Shown piece by piece: positions 12,204-23,900 of a stretch of DNA of 64,000 nucleotides. Numbering within the stretch: the first letter of the stretch is position 1; every line of letters starts with the position of its first letter. The DNA lies in contig NW_017265135.1 in NCBI RefSeq assembly GCF_001638985.1, positions 310,001-374,000 on the forward strand, written 5' to 3'. The position numbers were made by a program, and so were the translations under genes. The notes under the pieces were generated by a model. That model was given only the letters and a program-made list of their open reading frames with translations. It ran no database searches and was not told the DNA's origin. This DNA comes from Phycomyces blakesleeanus NRRL 1555(-). Taxonomy: Eukaryota > Mucoromycota > Mucoromycetes > Mucorales > Phycomycetaceae.

Positions 12204-13521
12204 TTAGAAAGAGCAACGTCGGGTAATACGAGGTTTTGGTTCGGTGGAAACGGACCAGGAAGTCTGTGGGGTAGTGCGACGAATGGCGACATGTGTTTCG
12301 ATTGGTGACGGTAGAGGACCTTGAACCGAATAGGTCTTTTTGTGTGTTTTGGTACTAATAGTATGACTGGGGCGGCGGGACATGCGTCGTTTTCGTGTAC
12401 GCTCTGTATCGCAGTGACAATCTGAGGATATGTTCGTTGTTGTTGATGATGACGATATAAATGATGAAGTTGATGGTGCTGCTAGTGATCGTGATCGTGA
12501 TGCTGATGCTGATATTGATGTTGATGTTGATGTTGATGTTGGAGGAAGGATACTAGGAAATGTGGATGGTTGGAAGGAGCCGGGGAGAGAAAGACGGCGA
12601 GTACGAACAGATAACCAAAGAATAGGCGCAGCTGTAGAAACGACTAGACGATCGACCATAAGATTTGCAAGCACAAAAAAAAAGGCCCATGTGAGCATGC
12701 TTGTAAGACTGGTCGGTGACGAATGGCGTTGGGAAGGAAGAGAGTCAAAGGCCATGGAAATCAGGGCGTGAGGGATGTGAAGAAGGGGTAGTAGCAAAAG
12801 ACCCGAGAAGCGTGGGTCGAGTGGTAATGAAGATTGTGGTTGCTGAGTCACTGGAGAAGCTAGGTCTCGGGAGAGAGAGTCTACGAGAGCCATGGAAGAG
12901 TCAAGTCTCTTGAAGGACTCGGCAAGAGGGTCTTGTTGCTGAATTAACGGTGAAGAAATCCTTTTGGATAACCGAGGCGTTGCTGATCTCCGGACAGCTA
13001 ATGCAGGGCAGGACAGGGGTCTGGCTGACATGGAACGCGAGTGTCGCTTGGAGAAAGTGCCGGGGATGGGTGAGGGTGCAGGTGAGATTGGTGAGATTGG
13101 GATAGAGTACTCTGGCAAGTCACGCGCATGAAAGCTGGGAGTGCGAGTCCGCTTGGGCCGTGGCAACTTTGAGGGTACGATGGAATTATTAGACTTGATT
13201 AGCCGTGCCCGTTCGCTTTCTATACCATGGACAGCTTCGTTTGCTTCTTGGATAAGTGTAGAAAGGATGTCAGATATCCGGTCAAAGGTTTCCTGTTGAT
13301 CTTCATCGTCGTCCGCAGCTGGTCCAGACAGCAATCCTAGTGCTGATTCTGGCCGTGCGACAGTGTGACGACGTGGGCGTGTGTGGGGTGCTTCATATGT
13401 GTTTAATGAGGGAGAAGATGATATTGGCTTTGACCTTTCTGGAGGAGGTGTATTCTATTGAATAAAGGAATTGTTAGGAAGACTGTATTGAGTTGACGTT
13501 AATAAAAGAAATCTGTACCAT
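12204..13521 (-). CDS. Unknown two-segment membrane protein, Ser/Arg-rich
   Basis: The long open frame runs 13454 to 12204 on the minus strand. It has no ATG at its 5' end but begins directly after a good acceptor (TTCAATAG at 13462-13455). The nearest donor in phase is ATG|GTACAG, with the ATG at 13521-13519, so the first coding exon may be the start codon alone. The product would be 417 residues starting MNTPPPERSKPISSSP. Residues about 219-238 (SGLLLLPLLHIPHALISMAF) and 254-284 (a LTWAFFFVLANLMVDRLVV segment) are hydrophobic and could span or dip into a membrane. The rest is Ser/Pro/Arg-rich and likely disordered, with a (ST)n/(SA)n stretch near residues 305-330. I do not recognise the family. 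An extra upstream exon remains possible. Confidence 0.6.
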
Positions 13522-14005
13522 TATAAAATGTGTATATATATATATATATATTTGATAGTAATATACCAGATACACAAAGATTATGTATATATTTTTTCTG
13601 ATGTGTATACAAAAATAATAGTAATAGAAATTATATGATAGTAATAAAACACGCTAAAATAATATTAATAGCAGGTGTTGAGAAGAGGCAAAATAAGTAG
13701 AAGAAGCAGAAGAAGAAGCAGAAGCAGAAGAGGAGAATAAGAAGAAGAAATATTAAGGAGGTCAAAGGCTACGAAAATAAAAATAAATTGTTCACTTCTA
13801 ATTTTCTGTGCAAATAACACATTATAATAATAATATATTATAAAATAAAATAAAACTATGTATATAAAAAAAGGGAAAAGTAAGAAAAAAAAAGAAAAGA
13901 AAAGCATAAAAAAGCATAAAAAAAGGGTAGACTTATTCCATAGCCCGTCTTCTTATTTAGGTACAAATAAGTCTATCAGTTGCTCTGTGAATTCCACATG
14001 ACAGC
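13522..14005. other. Region upstream of the unknown membrane gene, downstream of the AAA gene
   Basis: AT-rich, with an (AT)n tract at about 13532-13552, a GAAGAAG/GCAGAAG purine tract at 13680-13755 and poly-A runs near 13866-13925. It separates the 5' end of the minus-strand membrane gene from the 3' end of the AAA ATPase gene. No gene is supported. Confidence 0.5.
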
Positions 14006-14752
14006 TTAGGCAAACCCAATGTTTGGTCTCTTCTTCTTCTTGTCGCCATCACCATAAACAGCGGCCCATTCTCGAATCTCAACCACAGACTCCATCTTCT
14101 CGCTCGAACTTGCAGGAACCATCTTGAGTGCTTCTTCAAAGTGACTCCACCCCAGGACTTGCTTTTCCTTTGTCAACACTTCCTGTTGTACTGCCTTCAA
14201 AGCTGCCGTAACACACATGTTTTTCAGATCCGACCCCGAGTAGTGTTCCGTTCTCTTGGCAAGCTCCGCTAACGACACATCGTGCTGTTCATCTTGCAAA
14301 AGCATACGCAGAATATCGGCGCGGTCATCTTCCTTTGGTAAATCAACTGTGCAAATGTCATTTAGTTTCTTTTTTTTTTAATATTTTTTGTTGTTTTCTT
14401 CAAAATTCATGTAACCATAACAACAAACTACTAATAATAATAATAATAATAAAATTTTGTTACCAAGTACGCGACGGGGCATTCTTCGTAACACAGCGTC
14501 GTCAAGGTCAAATGGCCGGTTAGTGGCCGCCATAACCATTACTCCTTGGTTGTCACTCGATAATCCATCCCATTCCACCATAAACTGATTTATTATCTCC
14601 CGGTGAAGACCAGAATTGGTATCGGATCGTCTTTTACGCATAATACTATCCACTTCGTCTATAAACACCACACAAGGCGCCAATTTCCGGGCTAATGAAA
14701 AGATGGCCTGTTGTCTAGGTTACTTAATAAATATTTCTAATTTGAAATAATG

Positions 14753-14785
<33 letters not shown>

Positions 14786-17535
14786 GTATGCGTGCGTGTG
14801 TGTATTTGTATTTTTTTTTATATTTTATATAGTTGGGCTCATCTTTTACCTTGACATTCTTCTCTCCTTCGCCGACGTACATATCATAACTAACAGCCAG
14901 ACCTTAGAAACACAGTCGATAATACATTATAACATAATATGGTTTAGTTTACTTACATGTCGCTTGATTGGATTTCCAACATCCGGCTACCACTCTCTTT
15001 CGCTACTGCCTTAGCCAGCATTGTCTAGGCACAAAGAATATCAAGTTGTGGCTAATAAGTTATTGATACTACAATCATACATTTTAGAGATTTAGAAAAT
15101 ATTAGTGCCTTACTTTGCCTGTTCCGGGTGGGCCAAACAATAAGACACCTGAGATGAAGTTACGTTTCAGGATTCCATGTTGGAACAAATCAGGCCTGAC
15201 CAATGGTAAGCTAATAAGTGTCTGAAGTGTTTCGATAGTGAGAGGAGGTGCTCGGACGTCTTTAAAGGTGCACTGCACTTTAGCTTTGAAGCAAATATAA
15301 ACAAAATGATAACAGTCAGCCCAAATACATCAAAACAAACAAAACAAAACAAACAAAACAAAACAAACAAAACAAAAACGAAGAAAAAAAAAGCTTACAT
15401 GGATCAACAATACGCGACACCAGTCTCGACTCATACTCATCACACTGTTCTTTGAGATCCACCAAATCAATTTGACCGTCATTCTGTGTGCGTGCTTTCT
15501 GACGTTTCATCAGTTTAGCGACCTTGCCTTGCAATGTAACACTCTTCTGGATAATCATATGCGCTTTCCTGAAGTCTTCTAATTCCACTATTTCCTTTTT
15601 CTGGGCAAGTGCACTACCAATAGCGGTTGTCACACGTCGATCGACATCTTCCATTGGCCACACCTCTTTAGTAATGCCCTCTAACCCCGAGAGAGCCTTG
15701 ATAAGCTCGGGGATAGTTCCCTGGAGTGACTGAAGCCCTGTAACCTGCTTGTGGCCGTGTATATCCAAGATATGTCTTGCATTAATTTCTCCTATTCTCT
15801 TGGCTTCATCTATCTTGAGCTGTGTGTTCCACAATGTCATTTTTTCAAAGTCGTTGGCTGGAGGAAGTACAGTGAAACCTCTCATTCCGGCCATCAAGGG
15901 AAGGTTCTTTCCCATCAATAGATTGTCCATATCTGTGTCTGGATCCATTCGTTGCTGTAATGAAATCGAGTGTCCAGCCAAGAACATGACCCGATGTCTT
16001 TTTTCCCGTAAATCATCCACAGCCACCAAAAGAGCCGCAAGCATTATTGCGACAAAAGGTTCGTTCATGTCCAAATAATCACGTAGATAGACGATTTTGG
16101 GTGCTTCTAGCTTGCTATGGCTTTCTGCCCCTCCGGCGCCTACTTCTTTAGTTTTCTTTTGTTCGGGCGAGCTAAGAATGATACGTTGGAATAAAGACGT
16201 AGCTCTATTCTGGAATTCAGTCATGATTTTTGAGACCATCTTAACATGTTCTTCTGATCCTTTTGATTCCTCTTGTGTAGAGTCTTCTGTATCGATATCT
16301 TCTTTAGGGACTGCCCACACCTTTTCGTTTCTTTTCCATAGTGCATTCTTGATTGCCTCTAGAGCTCCTTCTGTACTCAGGTGGTCTTCATTTTCTGATT
16401 TTTCTTCTTCAGACTGCTTTATAGCTTTATCAAGCGGATTCTGCATGACGGTCAGGTAAGATTTGGATCGATTGCTCGCCGATGTCATCATTGGTAACAC
16501 AGTGAAAGCTAATCATTTATGGATCAGTGCAAGTTTTCTCCCCTTCTTTTTCTTTCTTTCTTATGCGTTTATCTTATAAGCCCACTCACATACACACACA
16601 CACATGTATGCATACATATGTGTAGATAACTTTATTTATTATAATTAATATTACTCAACCCCCCCCCCCCCCCCCTCTTCTTCTTTTCCTTCCTCTTGCA
16701 TTAATATTATTATTTCATTTATATTTTAAAGAAAAGACTTACCACCACCTTGATCCGCTTTTGCCAATCTAATAAAATCTTGATTGTCGATAATTATCAA
16801 ATCTGCTCCAACTTCTCCAGCTAATCTTCGTGCCATGGCATCTTGTAGATAGGTTGCCCCTTTCAAAGGAACATTGATCAAAATATGGTCTGTGTGATCA
16901 ATTGAGGAAACTAGGCTTTTGGGTGCCAAGCTGGCCCGAGTACACATTGTCAGTTCATCCCAAACATGATCCTCGACAATTTTATTGTAGATTGGATCAA
17001 TAGGAGTATTGACTATCTCTGCGTTTGAAAGACAATTTGCTGCCAGAAAAGATTCTATTGCGACCTATCAGAAAATCAAATATACGTATGTATGTATGTA
17101 TGGGTGTGTACATATGTATATTCTTATTCTATTTGTTCCGCAGTCGAGCCGATTTTATTTATTTATATTTAATTTTTTTATTATATATATATATATATTA
17201 CCTGGTATAGTTGAAAGGGGTCGTCTGTTCTTTCTAGTTGTCTTTCGTCCTTTTGTGGTTGTACCAAGTTCGGATGGTTTGCTGGCTCCTTGTTTCTTTG
17301 GGGAAACTAAATTGTTTTCTTCCTTTGTCTGTGCGATTTCGGTTGATTCGAGTGCTGTTTCGGGAATCGACTCATTACTGATGAATGGCGGTGTGTTTGC
17401 GGTAGAGTTGGTATTTGTTGGATCGGGGTTGTTGTTTCCCTTTGAGGAATGCAGACATGCTGTTGAATGGATCAATCGATGTCTTGGTTGGCAGACAGCA
17501 ATTCTACCAAGTCGAAGCAAATGGTGGACAGACAT
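14006..17535 (-). CDS. Mitochondrial-type AAA ATPase (Msp1/spastin-like ATPase core)
   Basis: Eight exons on the minus strand join in phase: 17535-17202, 17039-16743, 16508-15399, 15283-15114, 15024-14957, 14889-14850, 14707-14464, 14346-14006; 867 residues. The N-terminus (MSVHHLLRLGRIAVCQPRHR) is basic and lacks acids, as in mitochondrial presequences. A long central region with a degenerate AAA-like fold precedes the ATPase core: Walker A GPPGTGKT at about 631-638, the sensor-adjacent DMYVGEGEKNV, Walker B VVFIDEVDS at 686-694, and arginine fingers RRMPRR at 747-752 leading into VDLP. That signature is the Msp1/ATAD1-spastin (meiotic) clade. Family members extract membrane proteins or sever polymers as hexamers; here mitochondrial protein quality control is most likely (inference). 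The exon 1-2 junction is the least certain, because the more obvious acceptor near 17055 breaks the frame. Confidence 0.87.
14752..14779. repeat. (AT)n tract in AAA gene intron
   Basis: About 14 uninterrupted AT units in the intron between exons 6 and 7 of the AAA ATPase gene, running straight into TATG/CGTG/TGTG repeats to about 14810. Confidence 0.9.
15318..15378. repeat. (AAAC/AAAAC)n tract in AAA gene intron
   Basis: Mixed AAAC and AAAAC units, A-rich on the plus strand and so T-rich on the sense strand of the AAA gene. It lies close to the donor of the intron between 15283 and 15399. Confidence 0.85.
16659..16675. repeat. 17-base C homopolymer
   Basis: An unbroken run of 17 C (17 G on the sense strand) in the second intron of the AAA ATPase gene. 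Such runs are rare in this AT-rich window and are prone to slippage and sequencing error. Confidence 0.95.
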
Positions 17536-18132
17536 ATTTTTTCTTTATTGTTACAATTATTATTTGATTATTTTTTGGTAAATGCCAAAATGTCGAATGT
17601 CCACTTTCTGATTCTTTCTTTTTCTCTCTCCTCTCTCCCCCCTTTATTTTAATTTTCTTGACAAAAAGGAAATATTGGCACGAAGTCAAGGTTACGAATT
17701 TGTATAAATGTGACAGTCGTTTTTTGGAATATTAAAAGCGAGCACGATTTTCATCAGTGCACCCAAAACTACAAATATTTAAATATTTCGTATTTTGAAA
17801 CAGGGTTGTAATATAATCCTCCCCCCAAAAAGAAAAGAAAAAGACCAGGACCAGGACCAAGACCAAGATTTAGGTCTAAATACAGGAGGCTAGAAACTAA
17901 AAATTAAAGATAGCTGACAAGAGAACAAGACCAATATCAAAATCAAAAGCAAGACCAGGCACCAATCCAAAGAGAAGACGTATATATAAAGTCTCTCTTT
18001 TTTTTACTATTATTAAATAAAAATAAAATAAAATGAAATGAAATATAATGCTATGTAATGAAAATGGGTTGTTATAACAATATTCATATATTCATATATG
18101 AATACTTATATATAGTTTAAGTTTTGCTGCCC
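17536..18132. other. Upstream region of the AAA ATPase gene
   Basis: Contains the presumed promoter of the minus-strand AAA gene. A CT-rich block at 17608-17642 becomes an AG-rich tract on the sense strand. A degenerate GACCAG/GACCAAGA hexamer tract at 17840-17875 recurs weakly to 17960. No gene seen. Confidence 0.45.
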
Positions 18133-18321
18133 ATGGTAGCAATAATCAAATTTTTTATAGTTATATTTTATCTATATATTATTATTATTTTTGCCTCAAC
18201 TCGTGGCATCAACTTTGTCATGGTAACCAAAACTGTTGATTATCACGAGATAATTTTAGATGATCAGGGCATAATTATTGAACCAAAATACAAAAAAAAA
18301 ATACCAACCAAAAAACAATAA
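18133..18321 (+). CDS. Possible very small secreted protein
   Basis: An ATG-initiated 62-codon frame. The first 25 residues (MVAIIKFFIVIFYLYIIIIF, then ASTRG) look like a signal peptide or membrane anchor. The rest contains FVMVTKTVDYHEIILDDQG and ends in a basic KYKKKIPTKKQ tail. The VTKTVD ... DDQG pattern resembles the start of small secreted fungal proteins that carry VTKTV and a D-G turn; this is a weak resemblance from memory. AATAAA follows at about 18389. After the stop codon, an octamer array stays open in the same frame and would encode NQATKQPS repeats (see findings). The AT-rich N-terminal codons could equally be chance. Confidence 0.4.
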   Translation: MVAIIKFFIVIFYLYIIIIFASTRGINFVMVTKTVDYHEIILDDQGIIIEPKYKKKIPTKKQ

Positions 18322-18371
18322 GTAACCAAGCAACCAAGCAACCAAGCAACCAAGCAACCAAGTAACCAAGT
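18322..18371. repeat. Octanucleotide array (AACCAAGC)n
   Basis: About six copies of an 8-base unit AACCAAGC/AACCAAGT, starting directly after the stop codon of the small frame at 18133-18321. Three units (24 bases) make eight codons. Confidence 0.9.
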
Positions 18372-19127
18372 AACTAGCTAATGAATTAATAAAGGGATAA
18401 TGTTTTTGCTACAAAGCATGCGGATATCTTTTTCTTTTCTTTTCTTTTCTCTTTATAGTATTATTGGTAAGTAAATATCAGTGCAAGTAAAATCTGAAGA
18501 CACTTGTTCCTAATGTTTCCTCTTTCTCTTTATCTTTTGATTAATTGCTAATATACTCACTCTTTGTTTAATGAAAATAGAAATTGTTTGGTTATTAATA
18601 TTAATATTGATTTTTTGCTTAAATCGACACTCAAAATCAAATGTGTATACATATTAAAAAGGTATAATTAGCTCTGTCATTAAGAAAATAGTCGTTAATT
18701 GGATGGTCTAATTATATTTCTGTTTGTTGTTTCTTGACAAATTTGATGATATATAAGCTAACAAGCTAACAATTCCATATATTATAGACTCGTCAAAGAT
18801 CAAATATACGTCAAAAAACAAATACACCATGTCGTTTAGGAACATTGTTATTATTATTGTTCTTTATATATATATATACTAATCTCAAATCGAATTGATT
18901 ATTCAATATAAAAGTTGTCAATAAATCAGGTTATATTGAAAGTTGAATGTACAGCAGATTATGCTTAATAAGATTCAAATACACACAATCTGTCAATGTA
19001 TTGAACACAGATATATTCTAGTTTTTATATACACATTATAAATTATACATGGCGCAGTTGAAGGTTATGTAAAAGAAAAAGATAGTATATATATATGTGT
19101 GTATATATGTATGGTTGGTAAAAATTA

Positions 19128-19260
19128 TACCACACCAAAACACAACACAACATAGCACACTACAGTACAGAACATCACAACACAGCACACCGCACCACAC
19201 CACACCACATCACACCGCAACATAGCATAGTATAGCGAATCACAGTACAGTACAACACGG
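19128..19260. repeat. Degenerate CACAC/ACAGT pentanucleotide array
   Basis: A long run of imperfect five-base units such as CACAA, CACAC, CAGTA and CATAG, every unit starting with C-A or an equivalent phase. It keeps five-base periodicity over about 130 bases with many substitutions. Confidence 0.75.
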
Positions 19261-19814
19261 AACAACGTTTGGCTCAAACCGTCTGGCACTCAAATAACCA
19301 AAGAAAGAAGGCCTGCTTCTGTCAGCGTATTCATTATCGGCTCTGATCATTACTGAATTATTTATTTTTTGGTTTTAGCTCTCCGAGATTCCTTAATTTT
19401 TTTTTATTTATTTTTTTACAGTCATTGTGCATTTAGCCTTCCCGCTTTACTTTAATAACGGCCTCAAAGAATAAATACCCCAAATAAATCTATTAGTTAA
19501 ATAATAAGTATATACTCCAATAACCAAAAACAAAAAGCTCCGGACCTTAATGATAATCATATTCACTTATTGATTTGTATATCTATACTGATCATCAGGA
19601 CTGCACATTTTGCTTTATGAACAAACCAAGGGTAACAACAGTATATATAGGTCTTGGTGTTTAAACATATAGACCATTGATACATGCACTATTTTAAAAC
19701 AACCTGTTTATTTATATATATGTAAAAATATAAAAATGAATGAATGAAGTAATACACATGTAAAAAAGGAAAAGAAAGTTTAGCCGTCGACCTTTATATT
19801 GCTCATTTTGCTTC

Positions 19815-19848
<34 letters not shown>

Positions 19849-19855
19849 GCTGCTA
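19815..19855. repeat. (TTG)n trinucleotide tract
   Basis: About 11 TTG units ending in TGCTGCTATTGCTATTGG variants. No open frame around it looks genic, so it is taken as an intergenic microsatellite. Confidence 0.9.
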
Positions 19856-20025
19856 TTGCTATTGGTTTCTTTTCCTTGTTTTTTTATGGCATGGATTTAG
19901 GCATGAACTTTTTCAGGTGATAGTTTTTGTGGTTGTCTGAATCAACCTTTGGAGTACTGGGTCACGTGTCTATGTTATTAATATCATTTTCTTTTATTGT
20001 ATTTTATTTTACATTTTGAATATGT

Positions 20026-20051
<26 letters not shown>
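20026..20051. repeat. (AT)n tract
   Basis: About 13 uninterrupted AT units, one of many such tracts in this window. Confidence 0.9.
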
Positions 20052-20056
<5 letters not shown>

Positions 20057-20644
20057 GAATGGGCATGTATTTGATATGAAATTTATCAATGAACAAAAAT
20101 ATTTAATAAAAAATCAAATCAAATCAAGCCAGATTATTAAGCTTTTCTGTTTCTTCTTCCTTTATTTTTACTAGAGCTTAAATACGTTTCATAAATCAAA
20201 AGAAAGTAAAATGTAAAATGTAAAAAAAAAGCAGACAAAAAAAAAGTATTGGCTCTGTTCTATTATAGTTGCTATTCAATTAATGATAATGATCGGGAGT
20301 GTGTTACGATGAGGCTGATGTTCATCTAAAGAGTGCCTTTTATTGCATCCTTGCCTCGTTGAGCTAAAAAAGACAAAAATACAAAAAATACAAAAACTAT
20401 ATAAATGATTGATTCTCCGAGCGCGCGGCATCACAAGATCAGAGGCACTTTGTTACTATGAGAGACTCCGTGAAACGGTGCCTATTCTTTATATGGTATT
20501 CCTAGTGGGCATTGACCTTCCTTTTTTCAACATTCAACAGCAAAAAGAAGAAGAAGAAATAAAAACAAAAAAAAAAGACATAATAGTAATAGTAATAGTA
20601 ATGGTAATAATAATTGATAACCTCCTTAACGACCAGACCATTTC

Positions 20645-20830
20645 AAAGTCGACTTCTCTTTCGCTTTCACTTTCCCTTTAATTCTTTTTTTTTTCTTTTT
20701 CCTTTCTTTCCTTTGTCTTTCTCTCTCTTTATTCACCTCTCTCTCTCTTCATTTATTTGATTTGATTTTAATTTTATATTAAACTTTTTCTCTCTTTCTC
20801 TCTCCTTCCTTCCTTCCTTCCATTTAGAGA
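20645..20830 (+). promoter_or_regulatory. Pyrimidine-rich promoter/leader of the kinase gene
   Basis: Nearly continuous CT-rich sequence (TTTC, CTCT and CTTC blocks) ending about 150 bases before the kinase ATG at 20977. CT-rich tracts at this position are common near fungal transcription start sites. No individual factor site is claimed. Confidence 0.4.
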
Positions 20831-20976
20831 GACAAACCTACTTATTCCCTCAGTCCATGACACGCAATCAAGACTGAATTACTCTCATTACAACCATCCG
20901 CCATTCCGCACTTTAACACTTAATTTTCTTTATTACAACCCTTTCCACTCCTTGTACACTTAATTTCTTATTTACC

Positions 20977-23900
20977 ATGCTCACAACTTCCCGTTCAGTA
21001 GCGCGCAACCAGAAAGCAAAGGTAATTTAAATAGATAAAAAAAATAAGCTGAATACTATACTACATTACATAAATATAAGAAAACTCTCATTGTTAAATA
21101 AAATAGTCTGCTATTCTATTTTATTACAAAACCGGACTGCGAATTATATATTTTTTTTAAAAAAAAATACTGATTAAAATTAAAACCCTCCAAACGCTTT
21201 ATACTTTTTGATTTTTTGATTTTTGATTTTTTGATTAAATTTGTTTATTTCTATATATTTGTGCGTGTGTTTTTTTCGGTTGTTTTGTGCGTTTTTGCTT
21301 TGTTTGTCTTTAATTATGGTGTAGTTGGCTGCAGACTATAATGACCTGCTTAAGGAGCTATCCTCTCACAAGATGACGTCTGTTGGATGCTATTCGATAG
21401 GAGAAACCATTGGCACGGTAAGAACTCTACAATATAATAGTAAAAATGTCCCCTTTTATATCATACAATTACACAATACTCTTCTTGGATTTTAAAAGAG
21501 AGTAAAAAGAGTAATAGTATATAAAAACCCATCTTTTTGGATTTGGCATTTTTGTAATAATAGTGTTAATTATTATTATTATTATTTTAGGGAGCCTATG
21601 GAAAAGTTAAATTAGGTATTCATAAACTGACCGGACAGCAGGTCGCCATCAAAAAGATCGACAAGCAACACGCGCCTCTAATGGCTAGAGAAATCCACCA
21701 CCATCGCCAACTACGACACCCTAGTATAGTGACGCTCTACGAAGTTATTTCAACTGAATCCACAATTCATCTTATTTCCGAATATTGTCCCAATGGCGAA
21801 TTGTTTGATGCCCTCACATCGTCTGGTCGATTCTCGGAGTACAGAGCACAAAAAATGTTCAATCAAATCACAAGTGCCGTACGAGCATGTCACCAACAAG
21901 GCATTGTTCACAGGTAAGCAGAAAGTCAATCATTATATTACATTAAATTACATTGTCTATTCTATTCTATTCTATAATCAATATCTGCATATTATATATA
22001 TATATACTTTTGTACTTATATTTTTGTTTCATTTTTCGCTACTCTTATTATTTAGAGATTTGAAACTGGAGAACATCCTACTAGATGCTGACAATAACGC
22101 CAAGCTATGTGATTTCGGCTTTGCTCGTTACGCAGAGAATAACCAGTTTTTAGAAACTTTTTGCGGCAGCTTAGCTTATTCTGCGCCAGGTAAAAATAAA
22201 TAAATAGATATAAAAAAAAGACACTAAAATAGAACGCCAAAGTCTTTCTTGGTTCTTATGATTAATTATTATTTTCTTCTTCTTATATCCTTTTAAACCA
22301 CGATTATTCGCATGAAAAAAATAAATACATAGAGGTCATCATGTGTCAGAAATACACCGGTCCAGGTAAAGTATATTTTACAAATCACCCATTACACATT
22401 TGTAACCATAACAACAAACAAACAAAAAAACAAACAAAAACAAAACTAACATTTAATATTTCTCTATAGCAACCGATGTCTGGTCTCTAGGCGTCATTCT
22501 CTTTACACTGCTGGCAGGTGAACTTCCTTTTGACGACGACTCTGAGATCATAATACAGCGCAAGATCCGAAATGTTGACTACGAAATACCCTCCTACTTC
22601 TCACCTGGTAAATCTCAATTTGAATTCACCTAGTCCAACACTAACCCGATTGGACTATTCTTTTGTGTCTATAGAGGCTGCCGATTTAATCCAACGTCTA
22701 CTCCAACTCGATCCTCTCGAAAGACCAACCATCGATCAGGTGGCAAATCATCCGTGGCTCCACATGGCTTTAGATGACGATGATCACGACAACGACAGTC
22801 TGTCAACTCGCAACTCCAGCCACTCCGACATAGATTCAATATTTTCTGCCCCCCAGAGACGCAACCTCGACATGTTAGAAGAGGATGAAGATGAAGACGA
22901 AACTTTGACAGAGACCTCTAGTCATGAAAGTTATATCAGCACACACTCCAAACCGTCAACCTTTTCAGACAGACGATTTACCCCAACATCAACCTCAACA
23001 GAAGCTGGCCGGTTCCAATCTCAGGCTCATTGCAGTTACCCCTTGAGCCACGCAGAAGAACGAATCAGACAGCAGACTACTAGACCATTTAGTAGTAGTG
23101 GTTTTACAACCACATCTGCTACTAACAATAATAACAGTACTACTATTAGACCCATGTCTTTCGGATCTTCGGGTCTATCCCCAATGTCTGGATCTTTACT
23201 GTATCGTGATGCACGCCCGAGATCGGTAGTAGTAGAAGAAGCTCCGTTGACCAGGATAGAACAACAACTCGTTGCTTCACTCAAAGCTGCCGGATTTGAT
23301 TCTGATGTTGTAAAGAGCATGCGTTCGGGAACATGCGACACCCTCGGTACCGTTTGGCAGATGCTCTTACACCGCATAGACAGTAAAACCTTAGAAAAAA
23401 GAAAAACAGACGAATACACAAAGCAAGCTGAGATGGCAGCAGTTGCCATGAAGGTCGATGCCACACTATCTTGCCGGAAACCCAAATATGATAATAATGA
23501 CAATCACAATAACCATAACATTAATACCCAACAAGACGAAGAGTGCAACGAAAAACTAAGTCATACGATCCCTTGCCTTCCTGCGTCATCGATCTATGGC
23601 TTTGGATCTGAACGACACTCGGCTGATAAGTCTGGCTGGTTCAGCTCAGTTAGATCATGGTTTGCGCCCAAAGAACACCAGCAACCATCATCACCACTTT
23701 ACCTGAAAAATCAACCATCAAACAACTCATCCTCATCATCCTCATCATCAAGTTACCGTGACTTTGATACCGCACCTTCTTCATACAACCCCACATCTCC
23801 TGTACAGCCCATCTCTTCTTCCCCTCCAATTTATCGAACAGGTAGTCAAAAACAACGTAGAAAAATGCTTCAGTTGTCGACCCCTCCAGTAAATGAGCTT

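Larger units (their letters stand above)
18372..20976. other. Gene-poor stretch upstream of the kinase gene
   Basis: No supported coding sequence. It contains degenerate pentamers (19128-19260), a (TTG)n tract (19815-19855), a long (AT)n tract (20026-20051), and a GC-richer patch at 20280-20520 with a short ATG frame (20405, 18 codons) that may be an upstream ORF or chance. From about 20640 the sequence becomes pyrimidine-rich and is probably the kinase promoter. Confidence 0.55.

Noticed and set aside
12430..12913. Plus-strand frames opposite the unknown membrane gene
   Set aside because: Antisense to a better-supported exon; Asp/Val repeats mirror the Ser/Thr repeats.
15524..16459. Plus-strand frames opposite the AAA ATPase exon
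   Set aside because: Antisense shadows of the conserved exon 3; no splice or domain support.
17041..17065. Acceptor at CTGATAG for exon 2 of the AAA gene
   Set aside because: It would put the following sequence out of frame with exon 1; the CTGGCAG acceptor just downstream keeps phase.
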